Of a DNA stretch of 24,313 nt, positions 7,383 to 14,822 are shown piece by piece. Source of the stretch: a virus; the IMG/VR virus record IMGVR_UViG_3300050821_002498, positions 1 to 24,313 of that record; one strand, 5' to 3'. Position numbers and translations under genes: made by a program. A model generated the notes under the pieces. The model made no database searches and was not told the origin of the DNA. It was given only the letters and a program-made list of their open reading frames with translations. How positions within the stretch are numbered: the first letter of the stretch is position 1; every line of letters begins with the position of its first letter.

Positions 7383-8470
7383 ATTGTCTGCTCTTTCGAA
7401 ACGATCCTGACTTGGATGACCGGGTTCGTGGTCCCGTCGTCGTACGCCTGGAAGCCGATCGACTGGGGGATGACGTCCGGTGACGTCACGTTCACAGCCC
7501 CCGACTTGAAGCGCACTGCCGGGAGAATGAAACTCAGCCGGTAGGGGTTGGGACCTGCGGCAACGCCGTTCGCGTCGTTGCCCGCGCTGTCGAACTTCGT
7601 GAAGTCGAGTTGCAGCGGCTGGGTGGTATTCGCCTTGAAAACGTCGTACAGCTCTGTCCGGCTGAAGAACTCTGTCGTCAGCGTCCCGGTGATCGTGGGG
7701 ATCGCGTTCTCGATCGGCTCGCCCTTCAAGCCGCTGTTGCCCAGCCCGTAGCGGTCCACCTTCATCGGCGTGCTGCCGGCGAGGGTGATGCCGGTGACCC
7801 GCGAGGCGACCGCCACGCCGCTGGCGACGGACGTCACGCCTGCCGTCGTGGTCGCCGTCCCGCCGAGGGTGAAGACGGACGCGTTGGCGAAGCTGAACAG
7901 CCCGTTCGGCGTCGGGTAACTCGCCGCCGCGAGGCCCGTCGAGGTCAGCTCGGTCTGCCCGTCGGCGGTCACCTTCAGCTGCGCGATCTGGTTGTCGCTG
8001 CAGCTGAACTGCCAGTCCGTAAGTTTCACGCCGGTGTAGGTGAACGGCTGCACGGTGACGCCGCTGATCTGCGGGCGGCCGACCTGCACGGTCATGAACT
8101 GCCCGGCCTTCGACCCGTTCACGTGCACCTGCTGGTACGCGGTGCCCAGGACCACGGTCGGCGTCGTGAACGCGGAGCCGAGCGCGTACTTCCACCAGAA
8201 GCCCATGCTGTCCGCGACGGCCGTCGCGGCCTCGCCGCTGGTGTGCTCCATCGTCAGGTCGCCGTTAACGTCGAACTGCGACACGACGGTGCGGGTGGAC
8301 CGGTTGAACGCCTGCCCGGCCTTCAGGCCGGCACCGTCCAGGAACGCGGGATTGTAGACGAAGTTCTCGCTGAGGAACTCGTAAAAATGAGTCGTTGTGA
8401 CCGGCGTGCCGTAGGTGGTTTCGGCCACAGCCCCAACTTGTCCGCTCAGACCTGAGGCATAGGTGGGCAT
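7379..8470 (-). CDS. Major tail protein (tail tube subunit)
   Basis: The 363-residue protein starts at ATG 8470, overlapping the previous stop as TGATG. It begins MPTYASGLSGQVGAVAETTYGTP, a typical opening for actinophage tail tube proteins, and the body is Thr/Ser/Gly-rich and predicted beta. The segment ITGTLTTEFFSRTELYDVFKA resembles the conserved core of such subunits. Size and place, upstream of the chaperones and tape measure, agree with a major tail protein. It would polymerise into the tube around the tape measure. Codon usage matches the neighbouring structural genes. Confidence 0.9.
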   Translation of the reverse strand: MPTYASGLSGQVGAVAETTYGTPVTTTHFYEFLSENFVYNPAFLDGAGLKAGQAFNRSTRTVVSQFDVNGDLTMEHTSGEAATAVADSMGFWWKYALGSAFTTPTVVLGTAYQQVHVNGSKAGQFMTVQVGRPQISGVTVQPFTYTGVKLTDWQFSCSDNQIAQLKVTADGQTELTSTGLAAASYPTPNGLFSFANASVFTLGGTATTTAGVTSVASGVAVASRVTGITLAGSTPMKVDRYGLGNSGLKGEPIENAIPTITGTLTTEFFSRTELYDVFKANTTQPLQLDFTKFDSAGNDANGVAAGPNPYRLSFILPAVRFKSGAVNVTSPDVIPQSIGFQAYDDGTTNPVIQVRIVSKEQTI

Positions 8471-8697
8471 CAGGTGGCCGCCTTCCCGCTCGTGTCGTCA
8501 GCCTTCGCGCTGGCCTTCGCCGCCGGCTTGTCCGCGACGGGTTCCCACTTGTCCGGCGGCCAGATGATCGGCAGCGGGTCCTTGTCGGTGCTGTCCGGCT
8601 GGAAGTCGGGCACCTCAACCACCTCGTCCGCCTCGACTTGACGGCCGAGCAGCGGCACGTCCAGCGCGCCCCCGCTGATGTTCTTCTTCAGTGACAT
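8470..8697 (-). CDS. Small conserved protein upstream of the tail tube, 75 aa
   Basis: The 75-residue protein starts at ATG 8697 with GGGAG five bases upstream. It opens MSLKKNISGGALDVPLLGRQ, then has an acidic stretch, PIIWPPDKWEPV and an Ala/Lys/Asp-rich tail. Small proteins of this kind occur next to the tail tube gene in actinophages, but no function is known to me. The folded part is probably residues 1-50 and the tail disordered. Its stop overlaps the tail tube ATG, so it is coupled to that gene. Confidence 0.75.
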   Translation of the reverse strand: MSLKKNISGGALDVPLLGRQVEADEVVEVPDFQPDSTDKDPLPIIWPPDKWEPVADKPAAKASAKADDTSGKAAT

Positions 8698-8708
8698 GCG
8701 CGCTCCCG

Positions 8709-8714
8709 TACCTT
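8709..8714 (+). promoter_or_regulatory. -10-like element for the 67-aa plus-strand gene
   Basis: TACCTT ends six bases before the ATG at 8721, a spacing suited to a leaderless start. No convincing -35 is seen. GGAGAG directly abuts the ATG, too close for a normal Shine-Dalgarno. Confidence 0.3.
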
Positions 8715-8720
8715 GGAGAG

Positions 8721-8924
8721 ATGACCGATGACATCTGGACCGGCGAGCGCCGGTTCGTCGTCTGGGACCGTGCGATTTGGTACCGCACCTACCGCGAAGG
8801 CGGTTTCGACGGCTACCGGACGCTGACCGGCCGCCGGCTGCCGTGCGCCACGATGGAAAAGGCGGTGCGCCGTCCCGACCTTGCAGGCGAGATCCGGCGG
8901 CTCAGCCGCCGATGCGCGCCTTAA
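8721..8924 (+). CDS. 67-residue Trp/Arg-rich orphan on the plus strand
   Basis: This short gene fills an otherwise empty 204-bp gap between two minus-strand genes (8698-8901) and overlaps the tail-terminator-like gene tail to tail by 23 bases. The product begins MTDDIWTGERRFVVWDRAIW and is basic, with four Trp and clustered Tyr and Arg (WYRTYREGGFDGYRTLTGRR). That composition looks like a real small protein more than antisense noise. No family or motif is recognised. A start at GTG 8691 is possible, but it would overlap the divergent gene's start, and ATG 8721 fits the leaderless pattern of the other plus-strand genes. Function is unknown; a small nucleic-acid-binding or host-takeover protein is possible. 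Confidence 0.55.
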   Translation: MTDDIWTGERRFVVWDRAIWYRTYREGGFDGYRTLTGRRLPCATMEKAVRRPDLAGEIRRLSRRCAP

Positions 8925-9393
8925 ACACCAGGTCGAACGCCACCCGCGCGACCGCGCCGGTCTGCGTGTTGTTCTGCAGCAGCGCCAGCGCCGTGATCCC
9001 CGGGTCGGGGAACAGCACGTTCCCGCCGAACTGCGTCGTATCCGCTTGCATGACCTGCTCGACGGCCGCGACGATGCCCGTCGCCGACACGCGGACCGTG
9101 TGCATGTCGTCGGTGCCCGCCCACGCCTCCGCGCAGCAGTGGACGGTCACCGTCTCGTTGCGGCCGAGGCGCCCGATCGCGCCCCACTCCTGAACCGAGT
9201 CCGCCGCGGGCTCCGCGTTCGCGTTGTCCGGGTCGGACAGGCCCACGTACAGGGCCAGCGGCGCGTCGAGCGCTGTCGTCGGCGGACCGTCGTACACCGT
9301 GACCGGCGGCGTGGCCGCGCCGAGCAGCGCCGAGTTCGTGAACAGCGTCACCAGGTAGTCCAGCAGCGCCGGGATACGCGATGTGACGGTCAC
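8902..9393 (-). CDS. Tail-terminator-like protein, 163 aa
   Basis: The start is GTG 9393 (VTVTSRIPALLDYL), overlapping the upstream stop. The 163-residue product has an N-terminal helix, a beta strand with VTVYDGPP, a centre with LGRNETVTVHCCAEAW, and the C-terminal strand ARVAFDLVFKARIGG. This pattern resembles actinophage tail-terminator or tail-completion proteins, which cap the tail tube and join it to the connector. Its place between the gp6-like connector and the tail tube supports this. The assignment rests on layout and weak pattern recognition. The frame continues upstream in antisense-like sequence that overlaps the connector gene and is rejected. Confidence 0.65.
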   Translation of the reverse strand: MTVTSRIPALLDYLVTLFTNSALLGAATPPVTVYDGPPTTALDAPLALYVGLSDPDNANAEPAADSVQEWGAIGRLGRNETVTVHCCAEAWAGTDDMHTVRVSATGIVAAVEQVMQADTTQFGGNVLFPDPGITALALLQNNTQTGAVARVAFDLVFKARIGG

Positions 9394-10277
9394 ACGAACG
9401 CCTCGGCCATAAAGGGCACGCCGTTCTGGCTGCCGTTGAGCAGCTCGGCGGCCTGGTTCGGGATGGCGAAGCCGAAACCGGGGATCGTCACCATCTCGCC
9501 CGCGCCCATCGACGGGCGCACCGCCGGGCCGTGCTGCGTGTCCCACAGGTGCTGCAGGATGATCCGCGCCGCGGTGTTGAACGCCGCCGGGACGCTCGTG
9601 CCCCACCCGGCGACGTAGACGACGGTCACCTGCGGCAGCCACTCGAAGAACGGGCCGTAGAACGGCAGGCCCAGCTTCCGGCGGATCAGCCCCGCGTTCA
9701 CGTCCAGGTCCAGGCCGGCCGAGATGTCGATCGCGCCGCCCGATGCGGAGGTGACCGAGGTCACCGAGACGAGGGGCCGCTGCCGGACCGGGATGACCGT
9801 CTGGAATGACTGCATCTCTGACCGCTCGGTGAACGCCCGGTTGACCAGCGGGCCGCCGGTCATCCGCTCGATGCAGGACTGGATCGTCGCGACGTAGCCC
9901 TGTATCTCGCTGTCGGACGCGGTGTTCGACTGGGGAATGTTCAGGCCGTCTTTCGCGTCGGACAGCGGCAGCACGGCGGTTTCGAACGGGTCGAACACGT
10001 CGAAGTCGCCGAAGCTGACGCCCGCCCCGGTGCCCGTCGCCGTCCACGTGAACTGGTAATGGCCGATGACGGCGAGGTCGGTGACCGGGATGTCCTGATG
10101 GTAGGTACCAGTGGAATCGTTGGCCGGGGTGGCGTAGGTGCCGGTGGTCAGCTGCGTGCCGTCGGCTTGGGCGATCTTTACCAGCAGCGTCAGGGCGGTC
10201 GCGTTGACCAGGGTCCCCGTGACGTCCCTGACGGTCGTGGACAGGCGGATCGGCTGGCCGGCCGGGTAGCGGCTCAA
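9390..10277 (-). CDS. Head-tail connector (gp6-like) with N-terminal Ig-like domain
   Basis: The 295-residue protein starts at TTG 10277 behind a strong AGGAGGG, five bases away; the TTG overlaps the upstream TGA (TTGA). Residues about 8-97 resemble an Ig-like or BppU-like beta domain (NDSTGTYHQDIPVTD...). Residues about 100-260 look like a gp6-like head-tail connector, helical at first (DSEIQGYVATIQSCIERMTG) and then beta (VIPVRQRPLVSVTSV), which form the ring below the portal. The fusion of the two is common in actinophages. Longer readings in this frame run into the Ala-rich repeat gene and give low-complexity Arg/Gly sequence, so they are discarded. Confidence 0.8.
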   Translation of the reverse strand: MSRYPAGQPIRLSTTVRDVTGTLVNATALTLLVKIAQADGTQLTTGTYATPANDSTGTYHQDIPVTDLAVIGHYQFTWTATGTGAGVSFGDFDVFDPFETAVLPLSDAKDGLNIPQSNTASDSEIQGYVATIQSCIERMTGGPLVNRAFTERSEMQSFQTVIPVRQRPLVSVTSVTSASGGAIDISAGLDLDVNAGLIRRKLGLPFYGPFFEWLPQVTVVYVAGWGTSVPAAFNTAARIILQHLWDTQHGPAVRPSMGAGEMVTIPGFGFAIPNQAAELLNGSQNGVPFMAEAFV

Positions 10278-12016
10278 CTGGGCCCTCCTGTCGTCTGCGT
10301 TGCGGCTGTGAGGGTGCCCTGCGCCGCCGTGGCGGCCGTGAGCGCGCCGGCGGACTGCGCGGCGGTCAGTGTGCTGCCCGGTGCCCCGGAGGCCGTCAGC
10401 GCGCCGATCGTGAACAGCGGCAGGAACTGCGCCGTCCCGGCGATAGTGAGCGCGCCCGCTGCCCCGCCCGCTGCCGCCGGTGCGGCGGTGCCCGTGAAGG
10501 CGACCGCGCCCGTTGCGGCGGCAGGTGCCCCGGCGGCGGCTGTTCCCGCCAGCGCCAGCGCGCCGGATGCGGTGACGCCGGGGCCTGTTGCCGCCGCGGT
10601 GCCGTTGAAGACGGCACTGCCCGCTGCCGCGGCCGGCGCTGACGCCGTCGCGGTCCCGGACAGGACCACGTTCGCGGCCGCGGCGGCGGCTGCTCTCGCA
10701 GTGGCGGTCCCGGACAGGAGAACGCTTCCGGCCGCGGCGGACGGTGCCGCCGCGGTGGCGGTCCCCGCGAGCGCCAGAGACCCGGTTGCAGCGGCCGGAG
10801 CCGATGCAGAGGCACTCCCGGCCACGGTGACGCTGCCCGCGGCTGCCGCGGCTCCCTTGCCTGCGGCCGACCCGGTGATGTCCAGCGCGCCCGCGGCGGT
10901 GGCGGCACCGTTGCCAGTTGCCGTGGCCGTGCCGTTGAAGATGACGCTGCCCGCGGCGGTGACCGCGCCTGCGGCGCCCGCGGTGCCAGCGACCGCCAGC
11001 GCGCCGGCGGCGGCTGCTGGTGCCTGTCCTGCTGCTGTCCCCGCCACGGCGAGGCTGCCAGTAGCCCCGGCCGCGCCCGCGGCGCCTGCTGTCCCGGCCA
11101 AGGTGACCGCAGCCGCGGCTGCCGCCGGGGCCTGCCCGGTGCCGGTCCCGCTGATGTTCAGCGCCCCGGAGGCCGCTGCGGCCGCGGCCGCGGCCGCGGC
11201 CGCGGTTCCGGTGACGTCCAGCGCTCCGGCTGCGACTGCGGGCGCCGTCGTCGCGGCAGGAGGCTGCGGAGGCGGCCATGTCCCGAACTGGCGGAACGCC
11301 ATCGGGGACTGACGGCCCGGCGGGACCGGCGCCGGCACGGTCGGTGCCACTGCTGCTGCGGCTGCGGTGAAGTCCAGCGCCCACGCAAGCCCTGAGCCCG
11401 TCACCGGGCCGGGGATGCTGACCGTGGCCGTGCCGGGTGCGCTGACGTCGACGCCCCAGCCGATACCCTGCACGGCTCCGTCTGACGGACCCGACAGTGC
11501 GTCGGAAGTCCAGTTCAGCAGGCTGGCCGGCGTCGCCGTGAACGCGGGCGTGTTAGCTGAGCTGTTGCCTGTGGCCGTAGCCGGGTAACCGTAGACAGTC
11601 GCGTCGCTGGCGTTGCCGATAGTCAGGGACGGGTTCGTGAAGCTGCCGCCGCCGGACGCGAAGCTGGTCGCCTGGCTGACCTTGTTCGCCGGCGTCGAGG
11701 ACGACAGGCCGCGCAGCACCAGAACTTCCAGCGTGCCCCACGTCGAGGCGGACAGCACGGGGGCGACGGTGGTTTCGCTGCCGGTCAGGGTCTTCGTGTA
11801 GACAATCCGGTGGTCTGATGCCGTGCCGGTGTTGTCGAGCTGCGATGCGTAGCCGGTCAGGGTGACGGTTGTAGCTGACCCGAAGAAGTCCATCGAGACG
11901 ACAGCCACGTCGCCTGCTGCGATCCCGGCAGGCATCGGGGCCACGGGCGCAGCGGTGGTGTTGAACAGCGTGCCGCCAGCGGTATGGTCCGTGGTCGCGC
12001 CGACGAAGGTAACCAC
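10274..12016 (-). CDS. Ala-rich 18-residue repeat protein with N-terminal beta domain
   Basis: The 580-residue product starts at GTG 12016 behind GGAGGGGGTGATC. Residues 1 to about 218 form a Ser/Thr/Gly-rich beta domain resembling the N-terminus of the tail-tip protein at 830-2950. Residues about 222-262 are a Pro-rich linker (PVPPG, WPPPQPP). Residues about 264-540 are about 15 repeats averaging 18 residues, pattern G(A/S)LxVxGTAxAxAPAAAA, with Gly-Thr/Ser spaced almost exactly 18 apart. The C-terminus is Thr/Ala-rich. No catalytic motif is seen. It sits in the head-tail joining region, so a head fibre, decoration or neck-whisker role is possible, and the repeats would form an extended fibrous rod. 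Function is unknown. Confidence 0.85.
   Translation of the reverse strand: MVTFVGATTDHTAGGTLFNTTAAPVAPMPAGIAAGDVAVVSMDFFGSATTVTLTGYASQLDNTGTASDHRIVYTKTLTGSETTVAPVLSASTWGTLEVLVLRGLSSSTPANKVSQATSFASGGGSFTNPSLTIGNASDATVYGYPATATGNSSANTPAFTATPASLLNWTSDALSGPSDGAVQGIGWGVDVSAPGTATVSIPGPVTGSGLAWALDFTAAAAAVAPTVPAPVPPGRQSPMAFRQFGTWPPPQPPAATTAPAVAAGALDVTGTAAAAAAAAAAASGALNISGTGTGQAPAAAAAAVTLAGTAGAAGAAGATGSLAVAGTAAGQAPAAAAGALAVAGTAGAAGAVTAAGSVIFNGTATATGNGAATAAGALDITGSAAGKGAAAAAGSVTVAGSASASAPAAATGSLALAGTATAAAPSAAAGSVLLSGTATARAAAAAAANVVLSGTATASAPAAAAGSAVFNGTAAATGPGVTASGALALAGTAAAGAPAAATGAVAFTGTAAPAAAGGAAGALTIAGTAQFLPLFTIGALTASGAPGSTLTAAQSAGALTAATAAQGTLTAATQTTGGPS
10397..11227 (-). repeat. 54-nt tandem repeat array (about 15 units) encoding the Ala-rich rod
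   Basis: Repeat starts deduced from the Gly-Thr/Ser positions (residues 270, 290, 308, 326, 344, 362, 382, 400, 418, 436, 454, 472, 491, 509, 527) are spaced 18-20 residues apart. Units differ in sequence but keep the length, so the array is old and selected, not a fresh expansion. Confidence 0.9.
11178..11205. repeat. GCGGCC simple repeat
   Basis: About 4.7 perfect copies of GCGGCC in a row encode a run of alanines at the start of the rod array. The run is self-complementary and prone to slippage. Confidence 0.9.
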
Positions 12017-12024
12017 CGGCGATC

Positions 12025-12045
12025 ACCCCCTCCGGGGAAGGGGGT
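12025..12045 (-). promoter_or_regulatory. GC hairpin covering the Shine-Dalgarno of the repeat-protein gene
   Basis: ACCCCCT and AGGGGGT arms (12025-12031 and 12039-12045) flank a 7-base loop between the stop of the 209-aa gene (12046-12048) and the GTG at 12016. One arm holds the G-rich Shine-Dalgarno, so folding would hide it. It could also weaken read-through; no U tract follows. Confidence 0.5.
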
Positions 12046-12675
12046 CTAGTCGAGTGCTTCCACGAGCCACTGCGTGCAGGCGACAGCGCCGAACGCGGCC
12101 GACAGGGTGGCCCGCAGCCCGATGCCGGTCACGACCGACGTGTCAACCGTCGCAAGCGACGTCTCACCCGAGATGTTCGGCATCGGCAGGATGATGGCGT
12201 TCCCCGTGCCGAGGGCGACCGGAGCGCCGGGAACCGCCATCGGGAGCTTGACGCTGCCCTGCGTCGAGCAGGCACCCACGGCGCTCGCCTGCGTGTTGAC
12301 CGCCGTGCAGCGAATCAGCGCGTCCAGTTCCCACTGAAGACCCGTCACCGACCCGACGCCGAGCGCCAGCGTCGTCGTCGTCGCGAGCGTCTGGTAGCTG
12401 TTGCTGTTGCCCTTGTTCGCGGTGAGGAGCCAGCTCAGGTTCGAGGTGGTACCGCCCGTGTTCACGAACCCGCGCGCCGAAACGCGGATCAGCATGCCGA
12501 CCTGCCAGCCGAGCGGCTGGCCGTCCGGGTTGACCGTGGCGACATCGGCAGTGAGCGCCTGCGCCTGAGTCGGGCTGATCGTCGCCGTCGTAGCCGAGGC
12601 AGACAGGGTGGTACCCGCGCCGGAAGCACGAGGGCTCCCGCTGTTGACCAGCGTCACCCACTGCTGGTTAGCCAT
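12046..12675 (-). CDS. Structural protein of the head-tail region, 209 aa
   Basis: The 209-residue product starts at ATG 12675, sharing one base with the upstream stop (TAATG). It begins MANQQWVTLVNSGSPRAS and is Ser/Thr/Ala/Gly-rich with alternating hydrophobic residues, suggesting beta structure. The C-terminus ends in ACTQWLVEALD. No family is recognised. Position between the tail-fibre-like 119-aa protein group and the Ala-rich repeat protein suggests a virion component. The frame extends upstream to 12891 only by overlapping the 92-aa gene in an Arg-rich alternative frame, which is rejected. Confidence 0.78.
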   Translation of the reverse strand: MANQQWVTLVNSGSPRASGAGTTLSASATTATISPTQAQALTADVATVNPDGQPLGWQVGMLIRVSARGFVNTGGTTSNLSWLLTANKGNSNSYQTLATTTTLALGVGSVTGLQWELDALIRCTAVNTQASAVGACSTQGSVKLPMAVPGAPVALGTGNAIILPMPNISGETSLATVDTSVVTGIGLRATLSAAFGAVACTQWLVEALD

Positions 12676-12953
12676 TAGTTCGTGTCGCCCCACACCAGCA
12701 GGTACCCGGCGTCGTGCGAGAGCCCGGCGGGCATCGTCACCGTCGTACCCGAGCACGCGGCGGACGCGGTACCCGCGATCGTCGTGGCCATCACCGCGGC
12801 CTGCTTCACCGTCTGGTAGTCGGGAACGACGCCGGACGGCCCGAGGTCTGCCGTGTCCGCGGCGGTGACGTTGCTGATCTCGTACAGGCACACCCGGTCG
12901 GCGGCGTTGTTGTCGAACACCTTGTGGACCTGCGCTGCCGTGATCGCGGCCAT
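12675..12953 (-). CDS. Small virion-region protein, 92 aa
   Basis: The product starts at ATG 12953, just after the stop of the 119-aa gene. It begins MAAITAAQVHKVFDNNAADR, then has LYEISNVTAADTADLG and ends GYLLVWGDTN. It is predicted mixed helix and strand with one Cys pair at some distance. No family is recognised. Coupled on both sides (one-base gap upstream, TAATG overlap downstream), it belongs to the same late message. A structural or fibre-associated role is inferred from position only. Confidence 0.72.
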   Translation of the reverse strand: MAAITAAQVHKVFDNNAADRVCLYEISNVTAADTADLGPSGVVPDYQTVKQAAVMATTIAGTASAACSGTTVTMPAGLSHDAGYLLVWGDTN

Positions 12954-12954
12954 G

Positions 12955-13314
12955 TCAGCTCGCCGCCAGGCTAATCGCCCCGGCCGCGACGGTGATCGTC
13001 ACCGCTGTCACCGGCGACGACAGGTGCGCGCCGATGCCGTACACGCCCGCCGACACCAGCGACCAGAAACCGAAGTCGGTCACCGCGGTGACGCCCGACG
13101 TGGTGAACGACAGGGTCCCGGAGTTGGTCTTCGCCCCGGCGCTCGCCGCGTTCCACGTCTCGGCCAGCCGGGTCACGCCCGCGTACTCGTTCGCGCCCGT
13201 CGTCCCCGGGGTGTTCGTGTGGCACGACGCGAATCCCAGGTAATTCACCGAGGGTGCGGTGTTGGCCAGCGCGTCGAGCGCCGCATTCGAGGGGACAACG
13301 CCCAGGTTGGTCAT
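12955..13314 (-). CDS. Phage tail-fibre-family small protein, 119 aa
   Basis: This 119-residue protein starts at ATG 13314 behind GGGAGGG. It contains NTPGTTGANEYAGVTRLAE, close to the PGxTGxNE-x-Y-x-R signature of a small actinophage family usually annotated as tail fibre or tail-associated protein. The remaining sequence, with alternating Val/Thr and FGFWSLVSAGVYGIG, fits a compact beta fold. Such proteins are found near the connector and tail genes. The exact partner is unknown; it could decorate the neck or bind a fibre. Confidence 0.8.
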   Translation of the reverse strand: MTNLGVVPSNAALDALANTAPSVNYLGFASCHTNTPGTTGANEYAGVTRLAETWNAASAGAKTNSGTLSFTTSGVTAVTDFGFWSLVSAGVYGIGAHLSSPVTAVTITVAAGAISLAAS

Positions 13315-13315
13315 C

Positions 13316-13609
13316 TCAGCCCTCCCGCTTCAGCGCGCCGCACTCGTCGCTGCACCTGTGGGTGAACGGGTCGCCCGGCGCGTGATCCGGGTGGCCGCGC
13401 TCCTCGTGCATGACGCCGATCAGGTGCGACACCTCGCCCGCGTGCTCCGGCGACACCTCGATGTACTGCTCGGAGACGTCGTAGACGGTGCCGTCCGACG
13501 TCGTCACCGGCCCGTACGCCGGGCCCGTCAGCAGCACGTGGCCGTCGCTCTCGTAATGGAAGCGCGGGGTGCCGTCCTCGTTCTGGCCGATGTACGTTTT
13601 CGTGATCAT
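13316..13609 (-). CDS. Small protein with C-terminal His/Cys cluster, 97 aa
   Basis: The chosen start is ATG 13609 (MITKTYIGQNEDGTPRFHYE), with GAGGA six bases upstream and nine bases after the glycosyltransferase stop. A beta-rich first half has VTTSDGTVYDVSEQYIEVSPEHAGE. The C-terminus has several His and HRCSDECG, a possible metal site with two Cys. No named family. Its place right after a glycosyltransferase-like gene may be functional or just packing. The longer frame back to 13891 overlaps that gene in a low-quality reading and is rejected. Confidence 0.72.
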   Translation of the reverse strand: MITKTYIGQNEDGTPRFHYESDGHVLLTGPAYGPVTTSDGTVYDVSEQYIEVSPEHAGEVSHLIGVMHEERGHPDHAPGDPFTHRCSDECGALKREG

Positions 13610-13617
13610 CCGGGTCC

Positions 13618-14265
13618 TCAGATCAGCATCGTCGTTTTCATGTGGCCTGCTTTTACCCCGGTGTGGACGTGCACCGGTACTCCCGCCGCAGCGCAGCGCA
13701 GGCAGAACGTCAGGTCCTCGCCGATGAGCGCGCTCCCGGCTGTCGACTCCCGGAACCACGGCGCCGCCTTGTCGCCGGCGCGCTTCGCGACCGTGTCCAG
13801 CGCGGTGCGGTGCAGCAGCAGGCACGCCGCGCCCGTCGCGGACACGGGCACGCAGGCGTCCTCCGGCCACTTCTTGTAGCGGACGAAGCACAGTTCCCCG
13901 TCCCGCTCAGCCAGCTCGTACATCGTGCTGTACGGCTCGCCGCCACCGTTGTCGGTGTTCTGGCTGAAGCACAGGCCGCCGACTACGGGCCGCTCCACCG
14001 GGTCCGCCGCGGCGACCAGCCGGTCGACCGTGTCCGGCGGGAACCACATGTCCGTGTCGCACATGAACAGCCAGTCCGCGGTGCGCTCCTCGAGGAACGA
14101 GCGGGTCACCATGTTCCGCGCCGTGGAGATGTTCGGGCCCGACCCGACCGCGATCACCGCGTCGACGGCCGTCTTGCCTTCCATGCACACGGCCAGCAGG
14201 GACGCTGCGAACTCGGCGCGGACCAGGCCGCCGTGCACGTAGCCGATAACGCAGCGGTCAGTCAC
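13618..14265 (-). CDS. GT-A-fold glycosyltransferase-like protein
   Basis: The 215-residue product starts at GTG 14265. It holds an N-terminal GPNISTARNMVTRSF segment, a DTD motif (FMCDTDMWFPPD) matching the DxD metal/nucleotide-sugar site of GT-A glycosyltransferases, and a C-terminal GEDLTFCLRCAAAG...AGHMK pattern common in GT2-like phage enzymes (acidic base plus late His). It lacks a membrane anchor, so it should act in the cytoplasm. Phage enzymes of this type can glycosylate capsid or tail proteins, or modify host glycans or DNA. Its position inside the head-gene run suggests a virion protein as acceptor, but the sequence does not identify the sugar or target. Confidence 0.8.
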   Translation of the reverse strand: MTDRCVIGYVHGGLVRAEFAASLLAVCMEGKTAVDAVIAVGSGPNISTARNMVTRSFLEERTADWLFMCDTDMWFPPDTVDRLVAAADPVERPVVGGLCFSQNTDNGGGEPYSTMYELAERDGELCFVRYKKWPEDACVPVSATGAACLLLHRTALDTVAKRAGDKAAPWFRESTAGSALIGEDLTFCLRCAAAGVPVHVHTGVKAGHMKTTMLI

Positions 14266-14267
14266 CG

Positions 14268-14813
14268 TCAGCTGGTGCCGTACTTCGTCAGGCCGCTCTG
14301 CGTGGTGCCCGGGTAGCCTGTGACCGGGCTGTCCATGCTGCCGCCCTCGGGGGGGACGCCGGTGACGCCGGAGCCCAGGCCGTCGTCGAACACCTGGACG
14401 TCGTCCTGCCTGGTTCCCGGGTAGGTGCCCGCGCCCTGGACGGGGTTCTCCATGTTCGCGCCGGGGCTGATGTCTGAGCTCTCGTAGTCGGGGAAGCCGG
14501 AGGTCACGTTCATCGCGCCGGCGCCCTGGGGCGACATCAGGATGGCCTCGGCCTCGGCCTGGCGGGGACTGTGACGGTCCGGGATGCCGGCACCCGGCCC
14601 TGCCCCCTCGGCCCCGCCGGACAGGTCCATCGCCGCCGCCAGCGCCGCGCCGATGCCCGCGATGTCCTGCGGGCCGGAGATGCTGTACGGCGCGGGCTCC
14701 GTGGCGGACGGAGTGACCTGCGCCCAGCCGGCCGGGTCCGACGGGCCGTCAGCCGGGGTCACCGGGTCCGGCGCGCCGGCCGGGTCGGGGGACTGAAAGA
14801 ACGGGGTGCCCAT
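14268..14813 (-). CDS. Pro/Gly/Ala-rich head-region protein, 181 aa
   Basis: The gene starts at ATG 14813 with AGGAG six bases upstream. The 181-residue product is acidic and low in complexity, with PDPAGAPDPVTPADGPSDPA, a short hydrophobic piece IAGIGAALAAAMDLSG, and several YPGT motifs (TYPGTRQDD, GYPGTTQSG). It is probably largely disordered. No family is recognised. It resembles the next upstream gene (14823-15317), which has a similar PYxxxxxQ segment, ADIGPLGDAAAAVMSG helix and YYPGT motif, so the two may be old duplicates. A virion or assembly role is inferred from position. Confidence 0.7.
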   Translation of the reverse strand: MGTPFFQSPDPAGAPDPVTPADGPSDPAGWAQVTPSATEPAPYSISGPQDIAGIGAALAAAMDLSGGAEGAGPGAGIPDRHSPRQAEAEAILMSPQGAGAMNVTSGFPDYESSDISPGANMENPVQGAGTYPGTRQDDVQVFDDGLGSGVTGVPPEGGSMDSPVTGYPGTTQSGLTKYGTS

Positions 14814-14822
14814 GACTGGCTC

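Noticed and set aside
10397-11227. Repeat array considered as a CRISPR array
   Set aside because: Units are in frame within a coding gene, vary in sequence, have no spacers and follow an 18-codon period.
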